From NCBI GenBank assembly GCA_036826635.1, contig DAISVY010000003.1:186001-250000 (forward strand): a DNA stretch of 64,000 nucleotides, read 5' to 3'. A program made the position numbers and the translations under genes. The notes below the pieces were generated by a model. That model saw only the letters and a list, made by a program, of their open reading frames with translations, was not told the DNA's origin and did not search any database. Of the stretch, positions 42,439-51,671 are shown piece after piece (the first letter of the stretch is position 1; each line of letters begins with the position of its first letter). The DNA comes from DAISVY01 sp036826635. Lineage in GTDB: Bacteria; Zixibacteria; MSB-5A5; GN15; FEB-12.

Positions 42439-43551
42439 ATGTCTCGGAAGAAAGTTCTGGTCGCCATGTCCGGCGGTGTCGATTCTTCGGTAACCGCTCT
42501 CCTTCTGAAGGAACAGGGGTATGACGTGGTCGGTCTTTATATGAAGTTGTGGACCGGCACCGAACCGGATGGTGACGCTCGTTCCGGCGGTAGTGATTCG
42601 ATTAACGATTGTCGCTTCGTTTGTGATCGTATCGCCGCACCTTTCTATGTGCAGGATCTTTCCGGGCTGTTTCGAGAAGAGATTATCGAAAACTTCGTCG
42701 CCGAATATAAGGCGGGGCGGACACCCAATCCGTGTGTCCGTTGCAACAGCGAGATAAAGTGGAAGGGATTGCTGGATAAGGCGTCCGAGATCGGTTGTGA
42801 CTTCGTGGCCACCGGACACTTTGCCTTTGTCGAACACAACCGACAAGGTCGCTGGTATGTCCGTCGCGGGGATGATCGTTCCCGCGATCAATCGTACGTG
42901 TTGTGGAGACTTTCGCAGGAAGCTCTGAGCAGGACTCTTATGCCGCTCGGGGGAGTGAACAAGGATGAAGTCCGCGAAATTGCTCGTAGGAATCGTTTGG
43001 AAACCGCCGAGAAGAAAGAATCACGAGAGATTTGTTTTGTCGTCGATGACGATTACCGTCGTTTCCTTCGCCAGTGGGAGGAACGCAAGGGAGGTGCGCC
43101 GGAGCCGGGGGAGATAGTTCATGTCGACGGTCGTGTGCTCGGTCGTCACGAAGGAACCGCTTTTTATACGGTCGGTCAGCGCCGCGGGCTTGGTGTTGCC
43201 AATCCTGTCCCTTTGTATGTACAACGCATTGACGTGGCTAACAACCGGGTCATCGTGGGCGGCGAGGACACCCTGTACCGGTCGGAACTGACGGTCGAAC
43301 GGGTCCGGTGGCAGGCGATGGTGCCCAACGCACAACCGTTTGAAGCGGCCGTTAAGATTCGCTATCGTCATTCCGCGGCGCGTGCGTGCGTTCGGCCTGT
43401 GTCGGAAAGTTGTGTCCATGTTATTTTCGAGGAGAAACAACGCGCCGTAACGCCGGGTCAGTCGGCTGTTTTCTACGATGGAGATATTCTTATCGGTGGT
43501 GGTATCATCGCGGAGGACATGCCTTGCGTCGGTGGTCAGCATTCTCGTTGA
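42439..43551 (+). CDS. mnmA: tRNA-specific 2-thiouridylase
   Basis: Thiolates U34 of tRNA for Lys, Glu and Gln. 370 aa. ATP PP-loop 'SGGVDSS' (11-17), catalytic cysteines Cys99 ('NPCVRCN') and Cys199 ('SREICFV'), 'TGHFAFV', and the C-terminal domain 'FYTVGQRRGLG'. The ATG at 42439 has no ribosome-binding site: the bases before it are the terminator's T-rich tail. A GTG at 42403 in the same frame would place the hairpin inside the coding sequence, with AGGAAGG two bases before it, but the family start MSRKKVLVAMSGG fits the ATG. Confidence 0.94.
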   Translation: MSRKKVLVAMSGGVDSSVTALLLKEQGYDVVGLYMKLWTGTEPDGDARSGGSDSINDCRFVCDRIAAPFYVQDLSGLFREEIIENFVAEYKAGRTPNPCVRCNSEIKWKGLLDKASEIGCDFVATGHFAFVEHNRQGRWYVRRGDDRSRDQSYVLWRLSQEALSRTLMPLGGVNKDEVREIARRNRLETAEKKESREICFVVDDDYRRFLRQWEERKGGAPEPGEIVHVDGRVLGRHEGTAFYTVGQRRGLGVANPVPLYVQRIDVANNRVIVGGEDTLYRSELTVERVRWQAMVPNAQPFEAAVKIRYRHSAARACVRPVSESCVHVIFEEKQRAVTPGQSAVFYDGDILIGGGIIAEDMPCVGGQHSR

Positions 43552-43619
43552 CAGGTTTCGGGGGAGATGGTATCATGCAAAACATGCACGAATGAATAAG
43601 AAGACGTCAGGAGGGATTC

Positions 43620-44297
43620 ATGGCAAAAGCAACGTTTTTGGGCCATGCCTGCGTGGTCGTCGAACACGGTGACCATCGGCTGATCATTGACCCGTTTCTG
43701 ACCGGCAATCCGCAGGCGGCCTCACGGGCCGATGACATCGACGTGAGTTACGTTCTTCTTACGCACGGTCACGGTGATCACCTCGGCGATGCTGTCGCCA
43801 TTGCGAAACGGTGCGGGGCTACCATTATTGCCAATTTCGAATTAGCCAACTACTGCGCCAGGGAAGGCGCGACGGTTCACCCGATGCATATCGGCGGTGC
43901 GCGGGAGTTCGATTTCGGTCGGGTTAAACTGACTATTGCTCACCACGGCGGCGGCGCGGGCGAGAACGCTTCGATTTACACCGGTCCGCCGGTTGGTTTT
44001 CTGATTACCACGGGAGGCAAAACCCTGTACCATTCCGGTGATACCGGCCTCTTCTACGATATGAAGTTGATCGGCGAGATGAACGCGATTGACCTGGCTT
44101 TTCTGCCTATCGGGGACAATTTTACGATGGGCATCGACGATGCCGTCAAGGCGGTGGAGTTTCTTAAGCCGAAGGTAGTGGTCCCGATGCACTACGATAC
44201 TTTTGACGTAATTCAGGCGGATCCGAAAGTTTTCGCGGACCGGGTAACCGGAAGCAAGGTGCGGATTCTTAAGCCGGGAGAATCAATCGATTACTGA
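43620..44297 (+). CDS. UPF0173-type metallo-beta-lactamase-fold hydrolase
   Basis: 225 aa, whole-length match to the UPF0173 family. Metal-binding 'LTHGHGDHLGD' (HxHxDH, about 47-57), 'ENASIYTGPPVGFLI', 'LYHSGDTGLF' and a C-terminal 'VPMHYDTFD'. The substrate is unknown; relatives are metal-dependent hydrolases. Strong ribosome-binding site AGGAGGG. Followed by a terminator. Confidence 0.93.
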   Translation: MAKATFLGHACVVVEHGDHRLIIDPFLTGNPQAASRADDIDVSYVLLTHGHGDHLGDAVAIAKRCGATIIANFELANYCAREGATVHPMHIGGAREFDFGRVKLTIAHHGGGAGENASIYTGPPVGFLITTGGKTLYHSGDTGLFYDMKLIGEMNAIDLAFLPIGDNFTMGIDDAVKAVEFLKPKVVVPMHYDTFDVIQADPKVFADRVTGSKVRILKPGESIDY

Positions 44298-44322
44298 TAT
44301 TCGGGCGTCTGAGGCTGAACGG

Positions 44323-44359
44323 GCGGCAGGTGCGGGCAGTACCTGCCGCTTTTGGTTTT
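44323..44359 (+). terminator. Rho-independent terminator after the MBL-fold hydrolase gene
   Basis: GCGGCAGGT (44323-44331), nine-base loop, ACCTGCCGC (44341-44349), followed by TTTTGGTTTT. Perfect nine-pair stem. Confidence 0.8.
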
Positions 44360-44477
44360 GGTGGGGCTGATTCGATGCGAAGGGTGACGGCCGGTCCGGG
44401 GTCGGTTTTTGTTGAAAACGCTGTTCGCATTTTCTACCGTGAAGGTGGTAAGTTATGAGGCAGGGTGTATAACGAGT

Positions 44478-47309
44478 ATGAAACGATTGTTGAAAATTCT
44501 GGCATGGGTGGTCGGCATTCTGGTGGTGCTGATCATTGTGGCGGTTGTCGCCGCAAAGCTGTTTTTCCCGGTCGAAAAAGTCAAGGCACTGGCTGTCGAA
44601 AGAGGCAGTGCCATGCTCGGTCGCGACATTTCGGTCGAAGGTCTTGATATTTCGTTTTGGGGCGGTCTGGGCGTCGAGCTGCAGCAGGTGCAGATAGGCA
44701 ACCCGCCGTCTGTCGAGGGGTCCCCTTTCATGACGGCCCGGAATATCGATCTCAAATTGCAGTTGTTGCCTCTTATTACCGGCGAGGTACGGGTGGATCG
44801 GCTGGTTATCGAGGACCCTCATATATACATGCACAAAACACCCGAAGGCTTGACGAATTACGCTTTTGAACCGGCTGATTCCGTCGTGCCACCGGAAGCG
44901 GCTGAGGTGAAGGAAAAGCTTGCCCCGGAAGCTCAGGCGGCCGCGGCCGCTATCTCGTTCGATAAACTTGAGATCGAAAATGGACTGATCGTATATCGCG
45001 ACGACAGCACCGGGCTGACTTTTGAAACGGTTAATCTTGATCTGGCAACTTCTCTGGAGAACCCTCGCGACGGTTTCTATGCCTCGGCGGGCGAGGTGGC
45101 GATAGACAGTGTGAAAATAACGATGGACGAGACGTACCCGGTGTTTTCGCTCGGACTGGACTATCAGATCGGTTACGATTTGAACGAACGCCGGGTTGTG
45201 CTGGAACGGGCCGATGTTGAACTGGACGAACTGGATTTCCGAATAACCGGCGAGGTGATCGATCCTGTCGGGGAAATGTCGGCGACGGTGAATATCAAAT
45301 CGGAACGTCTGACCGTTGCCGACTTGTTGCAGTTACTCCCGCCGGACCGGCTGAAATCGGCCGGTGATATCGACGTGGCTGGTGACTTCACGCTTGACGC
45401 CGATGTGGAGTACAACGCCGCCGATACGACCGCCCCGTTGCTGTACACGGGTACCGCGCTGTTGACCGACCTGAAAGCTTCCCGGAAAGATATCGACGGG
45501 GAACTGGCCATTGGACGCTGTGTGCTGGATTTCAAACCGGACAACCTGCGCTTTAACATTGAGGACGGGAGTTTTGACGGTCAGCCGTTCAAGGGGCATT
45601 TGCTCGCCGAGGATTTCTCGGATCCGAAAGTGAGTGGGGAGATGGCCGGTAGTTTCGATCTGGCTTTCGTGCAGCCGTTTCTTCCGTCCGACCCTGTTCA
45701 TCATGTTGCCGGGGAGACCTGTTTCGACATTAAATTCTCCGGTCGTGTAAGTCGGCCCGAGGACATGACTTTTTCCGGGAACCTGTCGGTTCAGAACGGC
45801 AGTTATCGCTCGGAGTTGATACCGGAACCGATTGACAGTTTCGATGTCGATCTGTATTTCGACAATGATCTGGTGCATATTCGCCAGCTTTCCTGTCGGT
45901 TTCCGTCGGGTACGGTGGGCTTCAGCGGGCGGGTGAACGATCTTGCGGCTTATATGCTGGCCGACTCCGCGGTGTCTCCCCGGGTGGAAGGAAAGCTGTT
46001 GGGGCAACTCAATCTGTCGATGCTGAATCCGTTTCTGCCTGACAAAGGGCACCCGCGTTTGAGTGGTCATCTGGCGGCCGATCTGACGTTTGCCGGAGCG
46101 TTGACCGACCCGACGAGTTTTCGCCCGCATGGAAATATGTCCATTACCGAAGGCACGTACATGGACTCGTTGCTCCCCGAACCCGTGGAGGAATTCGAGG
46201 CCCTGATAGAGCTTGATCCGGATACGCTGACACTGTCCAGCACGCGTGTCAAGTTTGCTTCGTCCGATGTTGCTTTCTCCGGGCAATTGGCGAATCCTCT
46301 GCCGTATTTGCTGCCTGTCGAGGGGCTGGATCGATCCGGTATGAAGAGGCCGTTTTTCAATTTCTACCTGAGTTCTCATCGTTTCGATATAGACAAGCTC
46401 TTTCCCGAGGCGGTGCCCGGATCGGCTGAAGCCCCGACCGCCGTATCGGCCGATTCCGTTTCGTTGTTGATTCTTCCGGACATCGATGGTCGTGGTACGC
46501 TGCGGGCCGACACGGTGATATATTGCTCGGTCGAGTTTACCGCTCTTAATGGCAAGGTCAGAGTCCGTGATCGTAAGATCGAATGCTACGATGTGACGGC
46601 AGAAGTATATACCGGTAATGTTTCGGGTAATACGACCGTTGATTTGAACGATTTCGAGGACCCACATTACAGCGGCGAGTTTGCTGGCCAGCAGATAGAG
46701 GCCAATGATTTCATTAGTCGTTTTTCCGGTTTTGGCGGTCATCTCTACGGCAAGGCCAATCTGACCGGCAGCTACAGCGCGAACGGCTGGGAGCCCGATA
46801 CTTTTCTCAATTCTCTTAGCATGAATGGCCACGCCGACATGCGCGAGGGAAAGCTGGTCACCTCCGGTACGGTGTACACTCTTCTGAACGGGCTGGCTGA
46901 AAAAACGGGGCAGTCGTTTGCCAAAGAACAGCCGATCAAAGCTCTTTCGACCGACATTGCCGTGGCCGACGGGCGGGTAAAGCTGGACAAGCTCCAGTCT
47001 TCGCTGGGCAATCTGGGTAAAATGGCCGTGGACGGTTACTATGGTTTCGACGGGTCTCTCGATTATACCGGGGAGCTGGAACTGAGCCGGAGTGCCTCCG
47101 AGAAACTGCTTTCCGGGGGCGGATTGCTTAGCAACGTATCGTCTCTGTTCGGGACTAAGGAAACGCAGCAACTGGTTCTTCCGCTGAAGGTAACCGGCAC
47201 GGTTGACAACCCGAAAACGGAGATTGACTATTCTGCGCTGTCGAAAAACCTGAATGAGAATCTCAAGAATGAAGCCGGAGGGCTTCTCGATAAGCTTCTG
47301 AAGAAGTAA
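44478..47309 (+). CDS. AsmA-family protein
   Basis: 943 aa. N-terminal inner-membrane anchor ('LLKILAWVVGILVVLIIVAVVAAKLFF', about 3-29), the AsmA N-terminal domain ('GRDISVEGLDISFWGGLGVELQQVQIG') and repeated beta-rich units through to a C-terminal AsmA_2-type segment ('GNLGKMAVDGYYGFDGSLDYTGELELS'). AsmA-like proteins share the TamB fold and are thought to carry lipids between the membranes. The frame is open 23 codons upstream; the ATG at 44478 puts the anchor at the very start. It has its own transcription unit after a terminator. Confidence 0.9.
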   Translation: MKRLLKILAWVVGILVVLIIVAVVAAKLFFPVEKVKALAVERGSAMLGRDISVEGLDISFWGGLGVELQQVQIGNPPSVEGSPFMTARNIDLKLQLLPLITGEVRVDRLVIEDPHIYMHKTPEGLTNYAFEPADSVVPPEAAEVKEKLAPEAQAAAAAISFDKLEIENGLIVYRDDSTGLTFETVNLDLATSLENPRDGFYASAGEVAIDSVKITMDETYPVFSLGLDYQIGYDLNERRVVLERADVELDELDFRITGEVIDPVGEMSATVNIKSERLTVADLLQLLPPDRLKSAGDIDVAGDFTLDADVEYNAADTTAPLLYTGTALLTDLKASRKDIDGELAIGRCVLDFKPDNLRFNIEDGSFDGQPFKGHLLAEDFSDPKVSGEMAGSFDLAFVQPFLPSDPVHHVAGETCFDIKFSGRVSRPEDMTFSGNLSVQNGSYRSELIPEPIDSFDVDLYFDNDLVHIRQLSCRFPSGTVGFSGRVNDLAAYMLADSAVSPRVEGKLLGQLNLSMLNPFLPDKGHPRLSGHLAADLTFAGALTDPTSFRPHGNMSITEGTYMDSLLPEPVEEFEALIELDPDTLTLSSTRVKFASSDVAFSGQLANPLPYLLPVEGLDRSGMKRPFFNFYLSSHRFDIDKLFPEAVPGSAEAPTAVSADSVSLLILPDIDGRGTLRADTVIYCSVEFTALNGKVRVRDRKIECYDVTAEVYTGNVSGNTTVDLNDFEDPHYSGEFAGQQIEANDFISRFSGFGGHLYGKANLTGSYSANGWEPDTFLNSLSMNGHADMREGKLVTSGTVYTLLNGLAEKTGQSFAKEQPIKALSTDIAVADGRVKLDKLQSSLGNLGKMAVDGYYGFDGSLDYTGELELSRSASEKLLSGGGLLSNVSSLFGTKETQQLVLPLKVTGTVDNPKTEIDYSALSKNLNENLKNEAGGLLDKLLKK

Positions 47310-47617
47310 CGGCCGATTCTGACAAGCGGCATGCACGCCGATACGGTCCGGCCCCGGTGTTATCCGGGGTTCTGCCGTGTCATACCGTATTGTTAGGATA
47401 ATTATCCGCCGGGTCGTTTCGGTTGTCTCAAAATGCAAAGAAAAGTCCCTGTTCCGTATGGGAACATCTCAACGTTTTCTCTGTAAGTGCCGATAAATTA
47501 ACATGAACGGGCCGTCCACCGGACGGTTCATGGGGGCCCGACAGGGTAACTTTTTCAGGTAATCCTACGGGTATACGTGTAACAGGTAACTGCCCGCGTG
47601 AGTGTGAAAAGCGTTCT
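47310..47617. other. 308-base gap with palindrome and nested hairpins
   Basis: CCCCGG/CCGGGG hairpin (47352-47369, loop TGTTAT, no T-run) after the AsmA gene; a perfect 12-base palindrome GGATAATTATCC (47396-47407); and a nested hairpin in which CATGAA pairs with TTCATG around CCGTCC/GGACGG (about 47502-47532). No promoter is obvious and no gene is seen. Confidence 0.5.
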
Positions 47618-49078
47618 ATGACCGCGCAAGCAACTGATGTAAAGACGAGAGCAAGCCGGTGCGCCGTATGCAAAATAGACCGCAAAGGACGGTTCGTTTT
47701 TCTCGATGCCCAGACCGAGAAGCTCCTGGGGTTAACTCAGGTCGAGTTGTTCGGGCGTCCCCTCACGGATTTTCTTGACCCGGACGACCACGATGTCATC
47801 AGTCAGATAACCGGTCGATTCAATCATTATGAGACGTTTTTCGATGCCACGAAAGTAACCGTCATCGACAGCCACGGTAGTCGCATTCCCGTGGTGGCTG
47901 TTTGTTCGCTTAATTTCGACGCCGGCAGTCCGGTCAATATCCAGATCATTTTGAGTCGCGACGATCGGTTACAACCGGAGCCGTCCGAATCTCATGAGGT
48001 CCCTTCATCGTTTTCTCTGGCCAGCACTTTTTCGTCGGTCGATCTGCTGGGGCGTACGAATATCGGGGCTGTGCTGATCGGAGCTGATGGCACGATTATC
48101 GACCGCAACGATGCTTGTGAAGCCCTGCTGGGGGGACTTGCGGTCGGGACCGATGGGCAGCATCTGGCCGAACAACTGGCCATGGTCGATCCGGCTGTCG
48201 GTCCGATGGTTACCACTTATCTGGAAATCTGCGACAGGAACTCCGACCCTCCGCCTCTTTGTCTGTCAGTCGGGACTCCGACAGGCCGAAACGCGGCGGT
48301 GACCCTGGTCCGGTTGGCTCCCGGGAGCGAGGATCAAAGCGCTTTGCTCGTTGTTCAGGATACCGGGGTGGTTGGGCAGACGGGAATTAACGAGCGGTTC
48401 CTTGTCGCTGCGCTGGATCAGGTTCTTTCGGCTCTTAAGGCCGGTTGCTCGGCGGGGGAAAAGCTTGAGCATGAGTGTCACGAGGAATTAAGTCGGGACG
48501 GCGGTTTTTACCTGCAATGTCTCGGTAAGCACCTTGACAAAAGCGTCGGGATGCTGACCGATTTGCGACAACTGATCGGTCTTGACGATAAGGCGGAACA
48601 ACCGACGCTGGTCGACCCGGGCCTTCTGTGTGAGCAGTCGGTGCGGGAAAGTATGGCGGCCAACCCGCACATATCTCTTGTGGTGAAAAACGGTAATTTA
48701 CCGAAGGTCAACGCCTGTCGCGAGAAGTTGACCTTCATTATCAAGTCCGTTATAACCGTGGCCGCGCGCGCGGCCGATGGACAGTCGCTGAAATGTTCTC
48801 TCTCAGGTGGCGTGGAATCGGATCGATATCGACTTGAAATGTGTTTTCAGGGGGATGGTGCGTCGTCCGAAAAATTCCATCAGGCTTTCGATTATGCCCA
48901 TGATGGCACGCCTCATGTTCTTCCGGCGCTGAGCGGTCACTTCTCGGATCTTGCTCTGGCCCGGGAACTTGCTCTTGCTATGGGAGGGGACCTGCGAGCG
49001 ACAGTTACCGGCGGGAGTCCGCAGGTTATTATAAACATGACGTTTCCGGTTATGTCGGGTAAGCGAGGAGAGTTATGA
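47618..49078 (+). CDS. PAS-containing degenerate histidine-kinase-like protein (ATPase-like half)
   Basis: 486 aa. A PAS domain is visible at about 15-108 ('IDRKGRFVFLDAQTEKLLGLTQVELFGRPLTDFLD') and a second PAS-like stretch at about 140-240 ('IGAVLIGADGTIIDRNDACEALLGG'). The helical region about 265-325 occupies the DHp position but lacks the H-box His-Glu. The C-terminus has an HATPase-like outline: the N-box region 'LTFIIKSVITVAARAADG' lacks the Asn, the G1 box is replaced by 'FQGDGASS', and a weak 'LALARELALAMGGDL' end remains. It therefore looks unable to bind ATP normally. It overlaps the next gene by four bases (ATGA). Confidence 0.75.
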   Translation: MTAQATDVKTRASRCAVCKIDRKGRFVFLDAQTEKLLGLTQVELFGRPLTDFLDPDDHDVISQITGRFNHYETFFDATKVTVIDSHGSRIPVVAVCSLNFDAGSPVNIQIILSRDDRLQPEPSESHEVPSSFSLASTFSSVDLLGRTNIGAVLIGADGTIIDRNDACEALLGGLAVGTDGQHLAEQLAMVDPAVGPMVTTYLEICDRNSDPPPLCLSVGTPTGRNAAVTLVRLAPGSEDQSALLVVQDTGVVGQTGINERFLVAALDQVLSALKAGCSAGEKLEHECHEELSRDGGFYLQCLGKHLDKSVGMLTDLRQLIGLDDKAEQPTLVDPGLLCEQSVRESMAANPHISLVVKNGNLPKVNACREKLTFIIKSVITVAARAADGQSLKCSLSGGVESDRYRLEMCFQGDGASSEKFHQAFDYAHDGTPHVLPALSGHFSDLALARELALAMGGDLRATVTGGSPQVIINMTFPVMSGKRGEL

Positions 49079-49782
49079 CAGACAGAATCCGTGTCATTCT
49101 GGTTGAACCCAATCGTTACCGGGCATTGCTGATCGAAAGGGAACTGACGGCCGCGTTTCCGTCGCTGGTCCTCGTAAGGTTTGATGAAGTCTCGGCGGCG
49201 GTGCAGGAGTTGGAACAGGCCGGTTATGATGTCGCGATAGTCAACGGTCATTTCCCGGAGTGGCAGTGCCGGCAGTTTCTCGATACCGCCCATTTGTCGC
49301 GTCCGTCAATGATGGTTATTCTGGTCGGCCGGTCGCAGAATTTTCCTTCGGATGGTACCGACGCGGACTGTCTGGCCGACGAGTACATTATCGACGAGAA
49401 CACGGCGCATCTGGCGATACCTCGGCTTATTGAAATGTGGCTCCACCAGCCCCAGCCATCGACCTCTTGTCAGGTCAGTAAGAATCGATTGTCGGAGCAG
49501 ACCGATGGAGATATTGTGAATCTGACTGTCGGAACTCTGGCCCACGAGATTAACAACCCGCTTATGACTATTCTTGGCGCAACCGAACTTTTGCTCAACG
49601 ACGTCGAGCAGTTAAGATCCGACCAGTCGGGGAAAATTCGTGTTATTCGTGATTCGGCTCGCCGGATTGCCTATATTCTTTCTGATCTGACCAGTCTGGA
49701 CAAGCCGGTAGTTCGGGATACACCATCCGGTCTGATAATCGACCGGGAACGCTCTGTCGTTCGGAACAGAACTTCCCGATAA
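49075..49782 (+). CDS. Pseudo-receiver plus histidine-kinase H-box protein without ATPase domain
   Basis: 235 aa. Residues about 1-125 resemble a receiver domain, but the phospho-acceptor aspartate is Asn ('YDVAIVNGHFPE') and the acidic pocket is reduced ('ILVEPN'). Residues about 155-215 are a canonical HisKA helix with an intact H-box ('GTLAHEINNPLMTILGATELLL'). The catalytic ATPase domain that should follow is missing: only about 20 residues remain before the stop, and the next gene starts 78 bases later. ATGA overlap with the upstream gene and a GAGGAG site suggest translational coupling. Confidence 0.75.
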   Translation: MTDRIRVILVEPNRYRALLIERELTAAFPSLVLVRFDEVSAAVQELEQAGYDVAIVNGHFPEWQCRQFLDTAHLSRPSMMVILVGRSQNFPSDGTDADCLADEYIIDENTAHLAIPRLIEMWLHQPQPSTSCQVSKNRLSEQTDGDIVNLTVGTLAHEINNPLMTILGATELLLNDVEQLRSDQSGKIRVIRDSARRIAYILSDLTSLDKPVVRDTPSGLIIDRERSVVRNRTSR

Positions 49783-49859
49783 CGTCGAGTCCGAGAATAT
49801 CGGTTGACATTTTCGATCCAGGCTCCTTTTTTCAGGCTTGTTTTCTTCGGGGATGTAAT

Positions 49860-50735
49860 ATGCACTCGATGACAGGCTTTGGCCGAGCGGAAAAAGACAG
49901 CAAACTGGGTAAACTCACGGTAGAGATCAGCAGTATCAACAGCCGGTTTCGCGAGTTATCGGTGCGTTTGCCTCGTTCTTTGTCGGCGCTGGAACCTCAG
50001 GTAAGAGAACAGCTTGCGGCGGATGTTAGCCGTGGCAAGGTGATTTTGGTGGCCAATCTTGAAGAGCCCGATGATTCGGCTGATCGGTTTACCATTAATA
50101 AGGTGGCGGCAAAGGCATATTATCGGCAGTTGAAGCAACTGCAAAAAGAGTTGAAGCTGAGCGGCGAGATTGCTATCAGCGATTTGCTGCAATTCCCCGA
50201 TTTGGCAAAGCCGACCAGGGAAACCGTGGATCCGGAGAAATCCGGGGATGTTTTTTCCCAGGTTTGTGCCCTGGCTCTCAAGAGGATGCTGGCCATGCGG
50301 GCCAAAGAGGGTCAGGCCCTGGCCCGTGATATGAAACAACGGCTTCGTAAAATGTCGGCCCTGATAGGCGAAGTGGAGAAGTTAACGGTTGGGGCTGTAA
50401 AGATTTACGCCGAGAAACTGGCTGCTCGTATTGAAGAGTTGCTCGGTTCGGCCCGACGGGATTCCGCAAGACTGGAGGAAGAGATAGCCGTTTTTGCGGA
50501 ACGTACGGATATCGCGGAAGAGTGTACCCGTTTCAGGAGTCATCTTGAGCAGTTCCGCGGTACTCTTCAGGACAAAGACGCCGTGGGGCGACGCCTTAAT
50601 TTTATCCTTCAGGAAATGAATCGTGAAGTTAACACGATTGGTTCCAAATGTGCCGAGTTCGATATCTCGACGCATGTGATTTCCCTTAAGGAAGAAATCG
50701 AAAAGCTGCGCGAACAAGTGCAGAACGTGGAATAG
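49860..50735 (+). CDS. yicC: YicC-family endoribonuclease
   Basis: 291 aa. Starts with the family signature 'MHSMTGFGRAE' and 'EISSINSRFRELSVRLPR', and ends with the C-terminal DUF1732 motif 'GRRLNFILQEMNREVNTIGSKC' and 'ISLKEEIEKLREQVQNVE'. YicC/YloC proteins are endoribonucleases, and the gene commonly precedes gmk and rpoZ, exactly as here. GGGG seven to ten bases before the ATG. A perfect TTGACA (49804-49809) lies upstream, but I see no good -10 after it. Confidence 0.95.
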   Translation: MHSMTGFGRAEKDSKLGKLTVEISSINSRFRELSVRLPRSLSALEPQVREQLAADVSRGKVILVANLEEPDDSADRFTINKVAAKAYYRQLKQLQKELKLSGEIAISDLLQFPDLAKPTRETVDPEKSGDVFSQVCALALKRMLAMRAKEGQALARDMKQRLRKMSALIGEVEKLTVGAVKIYAEKLAARIEELLGSARRDSARLEEEIAVFAERTDIAEECTRFRSHLEQFRGTLQDKDAVGRRLNFILQEMNREVNTIGSKCAEFDISTHVISLKEEIEKLREQVQNVE

Positions 50736-50757
50736 AACGGCAGGAACGGGTTATACT

Positions 50758-51381
50758 TTGAACAAACCGGGCCGGATTGTCATAATTTCGTCTCCTTCGG
50801 GAGGCGGCAAGACCTCGATTTGCCGCAAGCTGCTCTCGTCGGCCAGACGGCGGGAGGGGTGGTCTTTTTCGATTTCTTACACGACCCGCGAAAGACGGGG
50901 AGGGGAGCGCGACGGACGCGAGTATTATTTCGTGAACGACGACAAGTTCGACCGACTGGTCGCGCAGGGCTTTTTTGTCGAACACTTCAAAGTTCATCTG
51001 TATAAGTATGGAACTCCTCGACGACCGCTGGAACAGGTTCGCCGGAAGGGGGGAGTGGTTCTGCTGGATATTGACGTTCAGGGGGCTAAGAAAGTTATAA
51101 CCGATTTCCCTGACGCAATATCGATATTCGTTTTGCCGCCGTCCGTTGCCGAGCTTAAAAAGCGGCTGCGTGCCCGGGGAACGGAAACGCCTGCACAACT
51201 TGCGGTGCGCTCGCACAACGCTATACAGGAAATGCGGTCGTTCAAGGACTTCGGTTTCGAATATGTCGTTGTAAACGAGGAACTTGGAACGGCGGTCAGA
51301 CAGGTGTTGAGTATCGTTGAGGCCCACGGTTGCCGTGTGGATACTTACGATAAGAAACAAATTCGGAAAATCACGGGTTAG
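50758..51381 (+). CDS. gmk: Guanylate kinase
   Basis: Phosphorylates GMP to GDP with ATP. 207 aa. P-loop 'SSPSGGGKTS' (11-20), 'SISYTTRERRGGERDGREYYFV' GMP-binding region (about 38-59), and 'LLDIDVQGAKKV' (about 101-112). The start codon is TTG at 50758; the sequence after it matches the family N-terminus. Lies between yicC and rpoZ, a conserved order. Confidence 0.97.
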   Translation: MNKPGRIVIISSPSGGGKTSICRKLLSSARRREGWSFSISYTTRERRGGERDGREYYFVNDDKFDRLVAQGFFVEHFKVHLYKYGTPRRPLEQVRRKGGVVLLDIDVQGAKKVITDFPDAISIFVLPPSVAELKKRLRARGTETPAQLAVRSHNAIQEMRSFKDFGFEYVVVNEELGTAVRQVLSIVEAHGCRVDTYDKKQIRKITG

Positions 51382-51408
51382 ACGAGAAAATACAGCGGAG
51401 GAAACCAG

Positions 51409-51639
51409 ATGGGATATTTGCCGATTGATGGCCTTTCTAAAGTGACCAGGAACCGCTACGAGGCGGTTATTGTTGCCGCACAACACGCTCGTTATCTCAA
51501 TGCTCGGCGCCTGGCCAAGCTGAAACAGATCGAAGACGGTATGACTGAGGTTGATATTGAAGCCCGGAAAATGACGGCTGTTGCCCTGCGCGAGTTAATT
51601 GAGGGTAAAGTTACCTTCGAACGTTCCGATACCGAATAA
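51409..51639 (+). CDS. rpoZ: DNA-directed RNA polymerase omega subunit
   Basis: 76 aa. Carries the omega pattern 'RYEAVIVAAQHARYLN' (about 16-31) and 'KMTAVALRELIEGKV' (about 54-68). It aids assembly of RNA polymerase. Strong ribosome-binding site GGAGG ahead of the ATG. The position after gmk is typical. Confidence 0.93.
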   Translation: MGYLPIDGLSKVTRNRYEAVIVAAQHARYLNARRLAKLKQIEDGMTEVDIEARKMTAVALRELIEGKVTFERSDTE

Positions 51640-51671
51640 CGTTACAGCAACTGCTCACACAGGAACAATAG

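Noticed and set aside
45333..47438. 701-codon minus-strand frame opposite the AsmA gene
   Set aside because: It is an antisense shadow of a well-supported AsmA coding sequence, with a basic, domain-free product.
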